Positions 1-12,400 of a stretch of 64,000 nucleotides of DNA are shown piece by piece. The stretch comes from Myotis daubentonii (taxonomy: Eukaryota > Chordata > Mammalia > Chiroptera > Vespertilionidae): assembly GCF_963259705.1 (NCBI RefSeq), contig NC_081848.1, forward strand, positions 55,610,895-55,674,894, read 5' to 3'. A program made the position numbers and the translations under genes. How positions within the stretch are numbered: the first letter of the stretch is position 1; the number at the start of each line of letters is the position of its first letter. Under the pieces are notes generated by a model that was not told where the DNA came from, ran no database searches, and was given only the letters and a program-made list of their open reading frames with translations.

Positions 1-2239
1 GCCGCAGAGGGAAGGTGGAACTGGGAGGGGGGGTGGACTGGAATGGGAGACTTGGCTCCGTTCTGCCAGTGACTCATCACGTGACCTCTCTCAACAGATC
101 CTCGTCTGTAAATTGAGGGTTGAGGGCTCCCTCCCGAAGGGGACTGGGGAATGGAGGGTTCAGCGAGACCCCTCTTGTGAAGGAGCTTTGGGGTTCTCTA
201 GGGATGTATGTGCTCTTCAAATATTAATGTGCTCACGAATCTCCACCAGAGACTCTGCATTTCCAACCAGCTCCCCGGAGACCCTGTGCTGGTCTGGGGA
301 ACTCGCTTTGAGCATCAAGGGTCTAACGCCCTGTCCAACACTCGGACTCATTTAACCCGGAAGAGCCCAGAAGCCAGAGTGGGGTTCCCTTTTCACTCGC
401 AGGCTCTGAAGGGGAGGAGAGGATGGGAAGGTTTCCAATGGGCTGGGTGACCTTGGGCAGGTTACCCGGCCACTCGGGCATCCGTTTTCTTGTCTGTAAG
501 GCCCGGCTGGCTGCTGGTAGGACCTGTCTGAGCGGGCAGGACCCAAATCCTCCTCCCCTGCCCCATCACCTCTGGGGTATTTGCCCTCATGGCTCATGCC
601 CTATGAGGAGCTCCCACACCTCCCATGGGGGCTTCTCCAAGGGAAATTATTACAATCTCAACTTGTAAGGAAAGGGCAGGCATCTCCTAGCTTCGTGGAG
701 CGTCCTCCTGGGATTTGGGATAAGGTTCCCAATGATGTCCAAGCACCGTCCTAGCAACCCCTGTTGGGGACCTTCTGGGCTCCCCTTGGCTCCCATGCCT
801 CTCCCCATAGTGTTTCTAAGAACCTCAGGATGCTGTATATTGCTGCAAAGGACCTGGCCACTGCAGGGGCCACGGAGGCTGGCGGTGTCACTGCAAGGGA
901 CCTGGGCCGCTAGGCAGTCTAGCACAGCGGTGATGTACTATCTCACCACCTCCTGGTGAGTTAGCCCCTGAACCTCAGGTTCCTCATCTTACAGTGGCGG
1001 AGAGTAGGCACTCGTGTGAGCAGACAGCGTTGTCTTCTTTCATTTGGATCCCATGCGTTTGCAATTGTCCCCCGAGGGGGCCTTGGAACTAGAAGGTCCT
1101 TAAACAGTTGAGGAAGGGGCGCCTCACAGATTGAGGGCACCTGGAGGACAGAGGCCAAAGCTCCAAGTCTTTTCTCGCTCCTCTCTGTGGTGGGCGCGAA
1201 GCAGGTGCTCGGGGACGCAGTCAGGCCTGCAGAGGGCCGGAGGGAGCACTGGAGGGTGGGTGGAGGGAAGACCTCTGAGGAAGCGTCTAGAGCCCGGGCC
1301 TGGGGCTGGAGGTGGAAGGCAATGAGCCAGCCCACTGCTGGTGTCTGATGCAATTATGGGGAGAGGAGGGGCAGGAAAACAATGTTACTGTGTCCATCCC
1401 CGGTGCGAGGCAGTGTGCCCAGCTCTGTAATTAGATTCTCATAATGACCTTGAGAGGAAGGTGTCATTATTTTCCTTTTACACATAAAAAGTAGAGGCTT
1501 AGAAAGGTGGCTTCAAGGAAAGCGTAATGGATGAAACGCAAGCCTTTCCCCCTGCTTCCTCCCACAATCGCAGTGACGTGCTGGTGATGGAGTAAATAAG
1601 GTATACATCCCCAGCGACAAGGAGAACAGCAGTGGGGTGACAGTGGACAAGATGGGTCCATTGTTTCTGAAGGAGGAATGAGCTGGGTGTGTGGAAACTG
1701 ACCTTGTGAGCAGAGGTTGGCAGCTGATGCCTGGGCAGCCAGGAGAGCAGCCTACTTCCTGCGGACAGCTCTAGGACAGGAGGCTCTGGGAATCCCAGAA
1801 GGTGGGTGGGGGCAGGGAGACAGGCGGATGAGTCGCAGGTCATGTCAGGATCAGTTAGTCCACTGGCCCCTCTCCCCCCCCCCCCCCGGGGTCCTGAGAC
1901 TGCCCTAGTGCCACCCAGCAGGAGAGAGGTGGTAAGAGTTTCCAGAGAAACCAAATCCGAGGCTTCGATCTTAGGGGGCAAGGAGGGACGAGAGATGGAG
2001 TGAAAACTGGGAGATGGAAGGAAAACCTACTGGGTCCCCAGCCTCTTCCCCAGCCTGGTTCCCAGGTCGGTGGCATCAAAGCTTTAGCCTCCCAGGCCAC
2101 AGATGAAAGAGAATTCTTCTCTACATAATTGGCTGGGGCTAAAGAAAACAAACAACAGAAGCTAGCGTTTGGGGGATTCCCAAGAAAATGGTGGGTCCCC
2201 CTTAAAAATGGAGGTTCCAGTCAGCCTTTGGTGCCTCAC
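1..2239. other. OTOG upstream intron, mostly unique sequence
   Basis: No OTOG exon is visible here: no frame shows the cysteine-rich otogelin pattern flanked by splice sites. Weak MIR-like pieces lie near 430-515 and 1385-1515; the second reads antisense, with the typical pair of 'cagtgtgcccag' and 'attctcataatgacc' blocks. There is a run of 12 C at about 1877-1888. The rest is unremarkable intronic DNA. Confidence 0.5.
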
Positions 2240-5200
2240 TGTGTTTTTTTTCCTTTAAAGACTTAGGCATAATTTATATGTAATAAAATGCACAGATTCT
2301 GAGTATACAGCTGTGCTAAGCTTTGACAAATCTATGTCCTCTTGTAACCCACACCCCTCTCAAAATATAGAAGCTTCTGTCACTTTAAAAAATTCCCTCC
2401 TGCCCATTCCTTTCCCCAGGTGGTTCCTCTCCCCACCTTCACCAGGGCCTTCCTTTCAGCATAGACGGCCTCTGGCTGTTCTGGATGTTCAGGGCCATGG
2501 ACTCAGACAGTATGACATCGCTCTTCCTTTCCTTAGCATATGTTTTCGAGGTTGATCCACGTGGCGACACTTTCCAGTCCTTTGTTTCTGTTTACTGCTC
2601 AGCAGTATTCCGTTGTGTGAATAGACAGTAACTCACTTACCCACTCGAACGCTGATGGCTGTTCGGGTTGCTTCCAGTTTGGGGTTACTTTGAATAAGGC
2701 TGCCCTGTCTTTCTCTTGGGTGAGCAGGTTGGCATGGAATTGGGCCCCAGGGTGGATTTCTGTGTAACCAGATGAGAAGCTTCCAAATAATTTTCCAAGG
2801 CGCTGGTACAATCGTACACTCTGACCGCGGAGAGGGCTGGCCGCAGCACCTTCACACTATCGCTTGGTGTTTTCTGACTTTTTTTGTCGTTTCAGTGAGA
2901 ACATAGCCCTAGCTCACTACAGTTTTAATTTGTATCTCCCTAATGACTAACGGTGAGTCCTTTTTCACATGCTTTTTGAACAGCTTCCTTTGCGAAGTGT
3001 CCATTCAAGTCTTTTGCCTATTTTTCATTGGGTCGATATTTAAAATTGAGTTGTACAAGCTCTTCATATATCCCGGATGGAAGCCCTTTGTCCAACATAT
3101 GAATTGCAAATGTTTTCTTCCAGTCTGTGGTTTGCCTGTTCATTTACGTAATGTGTTTCATATGTCTAAAGACTTCTGATGAGCAGAAGTTTTAAATTGT
3201 GGTGAGGTCTAGTAATTTGTCGTTTCTTTCTTTAGGATTAGTGCTGTCTGTGTCCTAAGAAATCTCTGCCAACTCCACGGTTGCAAAGATATTCTCCTAT
3301 GTTTCCTTCTAGGAGCTTTACAATTTTAGCTTTTACATTTGGGTCTACAAGCTATCTAAAATTATCATATTTTGTATATGTTGCAAAATGAAGTCAAGTT
3401 TTTAATTTTTTCTCTGATGGCTATCTACTGGTTCTAGCCTCATTTTTTTAAAAAAATAAGACTTTCCTCTCCTTATTGAATTGTTTTGGCACTTTTGTAA
3501 AAAAAAAAAATCAATTGACTTTAGAAATGTGGGTCTATTTCAGGACTCTCTGTTTGGTTTCATTGATCTACTTTTCTATCTTTAGGCCTATATCACACTG
3601 TCTTGATTTCTAAAGCTTTATAGGAAGTCTTAAAATCAGAAAGTGATAGTGCTCCAACTTTGTTGCTTTTCAAAGTCTTTTTGGCCCTTCTAGGTCTTTG
3701 CATTTCCATGTAAATTTGGGATCAGCTTGTTAATTTCTTCCAAAGAGTCTCTGGGATTTTTTTCAATCTGTAGATCAATTTGGGGAGAACTGGCGCCGTC
3801 ACACTCGTGAGTCTTCCGGTGCACAAACATGGTGTTATCAGTTCATCTATGGAGTCTTCTTTCATCTCTCTCAGCCATGCTTCAGTTTTCACATAAAGGT
3901 TTTTGCACATTTGTTATTGAATTTATTCATAAGCATTTGATGTTTTTATTGTGCATTGCATCTAAGTTGTCAACTTTATTGACTTGATACTGTATAAATA
4001 TTGCTTTGTTTTCCTTTTAATATCTGTAGGGTATGCAGTGCTGTCTCCTCTTTGTTCCTGATATTGAAGATTTTATTTACTTACTAGAGGCCCGGTGTAC
4101 GGATTCGTGCACCAATGGAGTCCCTCAGCCTGGCCTGTGAGGATCAGGCTGACACTGGCTCTTTGACATCCCCCGAAGGGTCCCAGATTGAGAGAGGGCA
4201 GTTCCTGGGTGACACATCCTGGAATCTGGCTCCCTCCTCTCTGGTTCTGGGTGTGTCACCCAAGAACCACAGCTGCCAAGTCACAGCAGCTCAGCAGCTC
4301 CTGTGTTGAGCATCTGCCCCCTGATGGTCAGTGCACGTCATAGCTACCAGTCAGAGTGTCTGCCCCCTGGTGGTCATTGCGCATGATAGCTACCAGCTGG
4401 CCAGTTGAACTAGGCTTTTATATATATAGATTTGTTTTTTACTATCCAGTCTAACCAGAGCGTTGCCAATTTTATTGATCTTGTCCAAGAACCAACTTCT
4501 GGTTTTATTGATTTTATGTTTTCTATTTTAATTCTGCTCTTATCTCTATTATTTCCTTCTTATTACTTACTTTGAATTTAATTTGGGTAGATTTTCTAAT
4601 TTAGACATTTTATTGCAATTCCTTCTTATTTTCTAATATAAGTATTTAAAGCTATAAATTTCCCTGTAAGCACTGCTTTAGCTGCACTCTACTAATAGTG
4701 ATACAATGTGTTTTTATTTTTTTTGGTAATATTTTCTAATTTCCTCTTTGATTCATGGTTTATTTAGAAATGCTACTAAATTTTGGAATATTTGGAGGTT
4801 TCCTTATATCTGTTCATTCCTGGTTTCTAATTTAATTTCATGGTGGTTAGAAAATATTCTTTGTATGATTTCAAGTCTTTGAAATTTTTTTATGGTATAG
4901 AATATAGTTATCTTGGTGAGCTTTCCATGTGTGCTTGAAAGCAATGTGCACTCTGCTATTATTGGATAGAGAGTTCTTTAATTGTCAATTAGGTAGAGAG
5001 CATTGTTAGACCTGTTCAAATCTTTTACATCTCTGATGATTCTGTTTGCCTATTTGTTCTATCATCAATGGAGTGGAGTGTTGGAATCACCAACTATAAT
5101 TATAGATTTGTCTCTTTCACCTGTTAGTTCTTTGAGTTTTTTCTTCTGTTTTGTTTGTTTTTTAGGCTTTGTTACTTAGTGCATGCCATTGAGGATTGTT

Positions 5201-5960
5201 ATGGTCTCTTGATAAATTGACTCTTTTACTGTCATGAAATAGCCCTCTTTATTACTGTTAATGCCACTTGTCTTGAAGTCTTCTTTGTCTGATGTTAATA
5301 TAGCCATTCTGTCTTTCTTATGGCTGGTATTTCCCCCACCATTTACTTTTACCTTATCTGTGCTTTTATATTTTAATTGTGTCTTTTGTAAACAGAATAT
5401 AATTGGATGTTGCTTTTTTAGCTTATGTTACAGTTTCTCCCTTTTTATTGGAGGATTTATGCGTTTGCATTTAATGTAATTTGACTAGATTCAATACTAC
5501 CATCTAGTTATTATCTGTTTGTTCTATTGTTCTTTTTTTAATTCTTCTGCCTTCTTTTAGGTTAAGTATTTTCCAATATTCTATTTTATCTCCTTTATTA
5601 ATTTTAAACTATATATCTTGGCAATTTTTGCAGTGTTTCTAGAGATTATATGTATCTTTCATTTATCAGTTTACCACAAATTAATATTTTCCACTCTATG
5701 TAGAATATTTGCAACAATGCACTTTCATTTATTTCCTTCTCATTCTTATTATTGTCATACATTTTACTTTTATATGTTATAAACCCCACAATTCATTGAC
5801 ATGAATCTTGCTCTCAATGCTGTTATCTCTTACAGAAATTAAGAAATAATTTTTTATGTTTACCAACAGATTTTCCATTTTTTTCAAGCTTTTCATTCCT
5901 TCACTTGGAGCTGCGTTTCCATCTTCCTGAAAAACTCCATTTAACATTTCTTTTACTGCA
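2240..5960 (-). mobile_element. Old L1 (L1M-type) LINE, antisense, 5'-truncated
   Basis: The + strand reads as the reverse complement of an old L1. Landmarks are the antisense 3' UTR and ORF2 tail around 2260-3400 ('gtttccagtttggggttactttgaataaggctgc', quoted in part; 'cttttgcctatttttcattggg') and antisense ORF2 sequence around 4490-5300, including the part that reads 'gaggattgttatggtctctt'. All frames are broken, so the copy is dead. A Helitron at 4084-4430 has split it and is therefore younger. The exact L1 subfamily cannot be settled by eye. Confidence 0.75.
4084..4430 (-). mobile_element. Non-autonomous Helitron (HeliBat-type)
   Basis: On the - strand the element starts with TC (4429-4430) followed by an AT-rich 'tatataaaagcc' block and ends with CTAG (4084-4087), preceded by the hairpin-forming 'gtgcacgaatccgtacacc'. 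It sits between a host A and T, as expected for Helitron rolling-circle insertion, with no target duplication. It encodes no Rep/helicase and is a non-autonomous copy of a family that expanded in vespertilionid bats. It interrupts the antisense L1. Confidence 0.85.
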
Positions 5961-6295
5961 GGTCTACTGGGTGTTCCATGGGGAACGTGGTCTGTTTATT
6001 AGTCTACAGCTGGTGCTGAGGGGCAAATGGCATCTAGCCTGGTTGGGGGATGTGGCTGGTAGGGCATAGCCTTGCTTCCTGATGAATGGCAGAGCTGGGC
6101 CAACTCTGTGTCCGGGTTTTCCAGTTACCAAGGTACCTCTGAATCCCACTGGGCAGGATGGTAGTGGGTACATGGCCAGTCTCTTCTAGGGTAAATGCCG
6201 AGAGCCACCCTGGATGTTCATGTGGTTACGGGGTCCTCCCCAGATGACAGAAGGGAAGGGCGCTCTCCTGACCACCTGCTTACTATGTCCCGCAG
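5961..6295. other. Intron sequence before first visible OTOG exon
   Basis: Unique-looking sequence with no recognised repeat. Its last 30 bases contain the pyrimidine-poor but acceptable acceptor context 'tactatgtcccgcag' for the exon at 6296. Confidence 0.4.
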
Positions 6296-6403
6296 CCTCC
6301 TCAGACACGGGGATGCATGTTTCCTGCCAGAGGAGTGCCCATGCACCTGGAAGGGGAAGGAGTATTTCCCTGGGGACCAGGTCATGTCTCCCTGTCATAC
6401 CTG
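6296..6403 (+). CDS. OTOG: OTOG exon 1 of window (TIL domain end)
   Basis: Residues 1-36. The motif [19 protein letters not shown] is a classic TIL/VWC junction: a cysteine pair followed by the short VWC-like hairpin. The acceptor is cgcag|c and the donor is ctg|gtaagt. One base completes a codon from the preceding exon, which is outside the window. The exon ends after TG of a Cys codon, and the next exon supplies the C. Confidence 0.93.
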
Positions 6404-9400
6404 GTAAGTGAAGGCCCCACCCAGACTCTAGCTTTATCTGGGGGTGGGGTGGGGATAGATATGGGATGCAGGATCATGAACACAATCAAGCATGCCCCTT
6501 CCATATTCATGTTGTAGGGGTTTTGCCTCCATATACCAGTATATGCATAGAAAGAATTTTAGGGGTGTTTTTGTGAGTATTTACATGAATGTGATTTGTT
6601 CAGACATGTATATAAATGTATACATGCATATTTGTAAACTTGATGGTGTGTTTGCATATTTATATAAATGCATAAGGTGGGCAGAAATCCAAAACCCATA
6701 GAGTGTATACATGAATGTATATGCAAGTGCATATACTAGTATATGAACAGATGGGCATTCATAAACTTGAATATGTTAGTGAATATATACAATTACGGAT
6801 TTGTGTATGCATACAGGTATGTTTATATATATGTGAGCATATACATTTTCACAATCAATGAGGCCTCTCAACAGGCTGGGCAGCTTCTACTGCGGCCACC
6901 TCTGCCAGGTGCCTCAGAGGTTCCAGCCGGGGCTTTCCAGGGCTCTGAGAGTCCTGATGCTCCCCCAACCTTCATGTATCTGTAGGATGGAGGCAGCCCT
7001 GCCACGCCCCAGGGGCCAGGGGCCAGCTCAGGGGCCCCGAAGCCCTGGCTCCTGCCACTCTCTGGCCAATGACCAAAGCATATCAGCTAGAGCAGTGGGG
7101 CTAAGATGGGGCGGGGAAGGAGACAGGATCAGGATGCCTCAGCTCATTCCAATGGGGCCTCCCACCCAGTGGAACCCATGTCCTGTCCTAGTCTCACATC
7201 ATATTCCAGTGACTGTCCAAAGGGGTCAGGCTGGGTACAAGACCCTGGGTACAGTGGCTTTGGGTCAGGCTGGGTACAAGACCTGAGTACAGTGGCTTTG
7301 GGTCAGGCTGGGTACAAGACCTGAGTACAGTGGCTTTGAGTCAGGATGGGTACAAGACCCTGGGTACAGTGGCTTTGGGTCAGGCTGGGTGCAAGACCTT
7401 GGGTACAGTGGCTTTAGGTCAGGCTGGGTACAAGACCTGGGCACAGTGGCTTTGAGTCAGGATGGATACAAGACCCTGGGTACAGTGGCTTTGGGTCAGG
7501 CTGGGTGCAAGACCTTGGGTACAGTGGCTTTGGGTCAGGCTGGGTACAAGACCTGGGCACAGTGGCTTTGGGTCAGGCTGGGTACAAGACCTGGGTACAG
7601 TGGCTTTGGGTCAGGGGGCACTGACCCATGGTCTCGTGTTTCAGAGATGAGTGTGTTCTGTACGAGCCCTTCCCAGGCCCTCAGCTCTCCTGAACTGTCT
7701 CTTGTAGGCTGAGGAGCGTCTCCTAGACTCTGGGTTTCCTCTCACCCTAATGAGTGTGTGCACATGGAGTGTGCAGAGGCTGTGTGCTCCAAGGGTGGTG
7801 TCTCCTACATAAAGGGACCCACAAACCCACCCTCCAGGCTTCTGTGGGAGGCTGATGATGTTTGTTGGTTCCCGGCCCAGGGGCACACAGTAAGAGCTCA
7901 GTAGGCAATGTCTCCGTCAAGGATATTCAGGGGGGTGGGGGTACCGTGCCAGCTGGTCCGGTGCATGTGTTTCAGCGTGTGCCAGCAAGGCTCCTTCCAG
8001 TGTGCCCTCCATCCCTGTGCCGCCACCTGCACGGCCTATGGCGACCGGCATTACCGCACGTTTGACGGGCTCCCGTTTGACTTCGTGGGCGCCTGCAAGG
8101 TGCACCTGGTCAAGGTGAGCCCCTGGGTGCGTCTGCCCGGCTGGCTCCCTGAGGGCCCAGGGTAGCTGAAGCTGCAGACCTGTCAGCCTGGTGATGCTCT
8201 GGACTCCAGTGTGACGCTAATTGGGTGGTTGGGGATCTAAGCCCTGGGGTGCGGCTATCCAGAGGCGGAAGGAAATGTCGAGGAGCAAGCCAGAGGCTGG
8301 ACAGAGCTCACCAGTCCTGAAGTGCTCCACTGCCTGTTCACTCACCATTAGAACCTTGGGTCCCTGTGTTCTTCTGTCTATAGTAACAGCTAATGCCTTT
8401 TGAGCTTTTGTTATGTGCATGGTGGTCGACTGAGCACTGTTTGTGGACTATTTTACTTCATTCTGACAGCAGCCCTACGAGGTAGTTATTGACCCCATGT
8501 TATACTAGTAGATGTAGCAACTGGGGCTTTGAAAGGGTAGGTATGTTGCCCAAGGTCCCACTGCCAGGCAGTGGCAGAGCTGGGTCAGGTTTGAACTAAG
8601 AAGTCCGACTGGAGAATTGGTGCTTAAGGAGTCACGTGGAGGAAGAGGCATGGTGATGGGGTGGGGCACAGTAGAAGCAGGATCCCCTCCAGCAGGAGGA
8701 AAGGGTACCAGCAGGGTAGGTGGGAGGGTGCCAGAGACACACCAGGGGACCTTGGTTTTGCTAAGGGCCAGTCTATTTCATTATCTATATATATATGTAA
8801 AAGAGTAACATGCAAATCGACCAAACGGCGGAACAACCAGAACAACTGCTCGACCAGTCGCTATGAGGCGCACTGACCACCTCTTGGTCCCTCCCCCTGG
8901 CTGGCAGGCTCCGATCCCCCAATGGCAAACAGGGAACTGGGGGGTGGGAGGCGGTGGGGGCTGGGCCAGCTGCCGGGCAGCCGGGGAAGATGGCCCTGAT
9001 CACAGGCCAGGCCTAGGGACCATACCTGCACACGAGTTTCGTGCCCCGGGCCTCTAGTGTAATAATAATAAACCTTTTATGGAATGATCCTATCTATGGG
9101 GCACATCATTTCAAAGCTCCACAGACCCGATTTTATTTTTTAAATTTCGAAGCTAATGTATGTCCTTCACTAAGATTTAAAATAATAGAATAGCACATAT
9201 TAAAAACAAATATTCCTCCTCATATATTTTTTGTTCTCATTCCCTGTTCCTAACAGGTGTGAATCCTGAAAGATCATTTTTCATCACACACACGCACATA
9301 TACACTCTTTGTTTCGTTTATATGGATAAGTTTCTACAATTTGCTTTTTTCCCCACTTAACAGTATACCTTGAACATTATCTCATATAGTCAGTGCACAC

Positions 9401-12400
9401 TTTTTTCTTTCTTCTTCCTGTTGAATTCTACAGAGAGGACATGCTCTAGTTTGTTTTATTATTCCCTCATTGATGGATTTTTAGGCTGTTGCCAATATTT
9501 AAATGCACAATGAGTATTTTTGTGAAAGTATCTCTAGACTTTTAGAAGTGAAATTGCTATAAAAAGTATGTACATGTAAAATATTGCTTAATGCCTGCAA
9601 ATTGCCCTCCAGAAAGGCTTACACTGCCACCTACCATTATCACTGTATGTGAGACAGTGTCCCTTCCCCCACACGCCTGTCCTCCTATCATTCATTCATT
9701 CATTCATTCATTCATCCATTCACTCATCAGATACTTTTTGGAGAGCCACTACATGCTAAACACTGCACTAGGTGCCTCCCCCCCACCCCCCAAAGGACAC
9801 TGAGCTTCAGAAAACTGAAGTAGGTTGCCCAAAGTCACACAGCTAATAAGAGGTAGAAGTGAGTTGAAAGCCACTTCAGAGTCATGTCCCTCTACCCCTG
9901 TGCCTCTCAGCAGACCTCTTCTCTCGCTGGTTTCACTAAAGGAATTTGTTTTCTCCTCAGAGCACATCAAATTTCAGCTTCTCTGTGATTGTAGAAAACG
10001 TAAACTGCTACAGCTCTGGCATCATCTGCAGGAAATTTATTTCCATCAACGTTGGGAGCTCGCTCATCATCTTTGATGACGACTCGGGAAATCCCGTAAG
10101 GCCCGGTGCAGGTGAAGGTTGTAGGGTCACTTGGCAGGTTAACAGGGGCTGAGGGCGGAAGAGGGCTAAGGACTGGTTTCTTTACCACAGCAATTTCTCT
10201 GGGAGCCCTGGAATCAGCAGCTCAGATTGTTCCTGACCTTGGCCAGGGTCAGGAACACAGAGGTCAATGTCAAGGTGTGAGGGAGGCGTAGGAGTTGGTG
10301 AGGTCCCGGGGCTGGGCAGTGACCTGTAGCCAGGCCCAGCTGCCCCAGGTGTTGGGGCACGCTTTGGCCTCAGGAATGACCATCTCTGTCGCCTCAGAGT
10401 CCTGAGAGCTTCCTGGACGAGAAGCAAGAGGTCCACACGTGGCAAGCAGGGTTTTTCACGCTGGTGCATTTCCCACGGGAGCACGTCACCCTCCTATGGG
10501 ACCAGAGGACCACAGTGCACATCCAGGCTGGGCCGCAGTGGCAGGTAGTCACATGACGAGTGACCCTCCAGGAGCCATCTGCTCCTGCCTGGGGCTGAGC
10601 CGAGCCCCTGGGTGTCCGTGGGTGAGCTGTACCCTCCCGGGGGAGCCAGCAGCAGCATGCCTTCTGTCCTGTCCTCCCCACCCCTTCTTCTCTGACCCTT
10701 CACCTACTCCTCTTCGTCCTCTTCATCCTGGGACCTCAGTAGTTGCTTCTGGGCTCATGACAGATTCCTGGGCTCACGGCAACCCCCTGCCCATGGTTCA
10801 CCCCTGGCGAGCCTGCAACTGACATGGGTCCTCTCTTCTTCCAGGGCCAGCTGGCGGGGCTCTGTGGGAACTTTGACTTAAAAACCATCAATGAGATGAG
10901 GACCCCGGAGAACTTGGAGTTAACTAACCCCCAGGAATTTGGCAGCAGCTGGGCTGCAGTTGAGGTAAAGCCCCCGTGAGCTGGGCCCTGGCCAACGCAA
11001 GAGGACCTGGCCCAGGTCAAGCAAAAGGGACACTGGTGTGAGGCTGCTCCTTCTTCTCTCGGCCCAGGCTATCCTGTGGCCCAAGGACACCTACCATCCC
11101 ATCTCACTAATCAGTGCACACCTGCCTGGGCCAGGCTCCGGGGGGGTGGGGGCGGGGGAGGACTGGGAAGGAGACAGTCTCTGTCTAGGAGAGATGACCA
11201 CCTAGCAGGAGGGTGAGGCTTGTTGAAGCATCACCATCTTACCCACGTCTGTGCCCCCAGTGCCTGGCACTAGGCCTGGCATAGAGGAGAAGCCAAGAGA
11301 GACCCGTGTGGGTTGAGGCAATTTGAGAAGGCTTCATGAAGGTGGTGAACTAGTGTGGTACTTCAAGAATAGGACAAACTTAGAAGGATGAATATGTCAG
11401 AGAGAAGACCTCTGAAAAGGGAGAACAATATTAGCAGAGGCAGAAATGAGGGGGGTGTCTGACTGAGGCTGCCAAGCTGTGAGCACTGACCCTGGGTTCT
11501 TGTCTTGGGTCATCAGGGACTTGGGTAACCTTAAGTCCCATCTTCTCTGGTCCTCTGTGAAGGGGTTGTGCCAGGAGAGGTATGGTGAATAGATTTCACC
11601 TCATCTGACAACTCTGATCCGCGAGAAGAGGCTGCCAGGGGTGCTATGTTGAGAGATATCTAAGACTTGTGTCAGGCTCAGTTGGAAGGAAAACCGATTA
11701 GTTATGTCTTCCATGGGGCAGCAGTGGAGGGTGGGGATGAGTGTTACAGTCGCCTTTCCTGGATTGAGTAGTTTTAGGTCCTTAATTCTCTGTTGGGGAG
11801 CAGACAGAGATGCGCCCATGTGGACTGGGGTCAGGAGAGCTGTCAGTCATGGCCTGGAGCTCCATGTCATCCTAAGGCGGGACAAGGCTGTTCTCACAGC
11901 CTCAGAAAGGTGTGCTCTGCCCCATTCTCGTTCTGGAGAAGCTGAGTGGTTGACTAACCTTTAGTGCTCCCCTCCTTCCACCAGCTATTTCTCTCTGGCT
12001 ACTCGCCTTGGGCATTTCCCCGGGGGGCTGTAGTGAACATGTAGGCCTGAGGGAGGAGGGGGGTCAGCTGACATCAGGAAATCGTGTTATCTATAGCTGT
12101 GCAGCAACAGTCCCTCGGGCTAAACAGCAGTCAGCCATCCACACGTATGACCGGTTTCTGTGGGTCAGGAGTCAGGGCGCGGCTTGCCCGGTCCTCTGCC
12201 TCAGGTACCACAGGCTGCAGTCAAGCTGTCCGCTTCGGCTGGGCTTTCCTTCGCTTCGGAGGGTGGGGTGGGTGCATCTGCTTCCTCGCCCACTCACGTG
12301 GCAGTCAATAGCATTCAGTTCTTTGCAACCGGGTAACTGAGAGCTTCAGTTTTTTGCTGGCTGTTGTCTGGAGAGACTCCAGCAAGATGGGCTCTACAAA

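Noticed and set aside
6858..7000. Possible extra OTOG exon with Cys codons
   Set aside because: Exon 1 (ending TG) and exon 2 (starting C) of the window already join in phase across a conserved cysteine, which leaves no room for an exon here.
7222..7616. Regular repeat array resembling a CRISPR
   Set aside because: Units are directly adjacent with no unique spacers, in a mammalian intron: a minisatellite.
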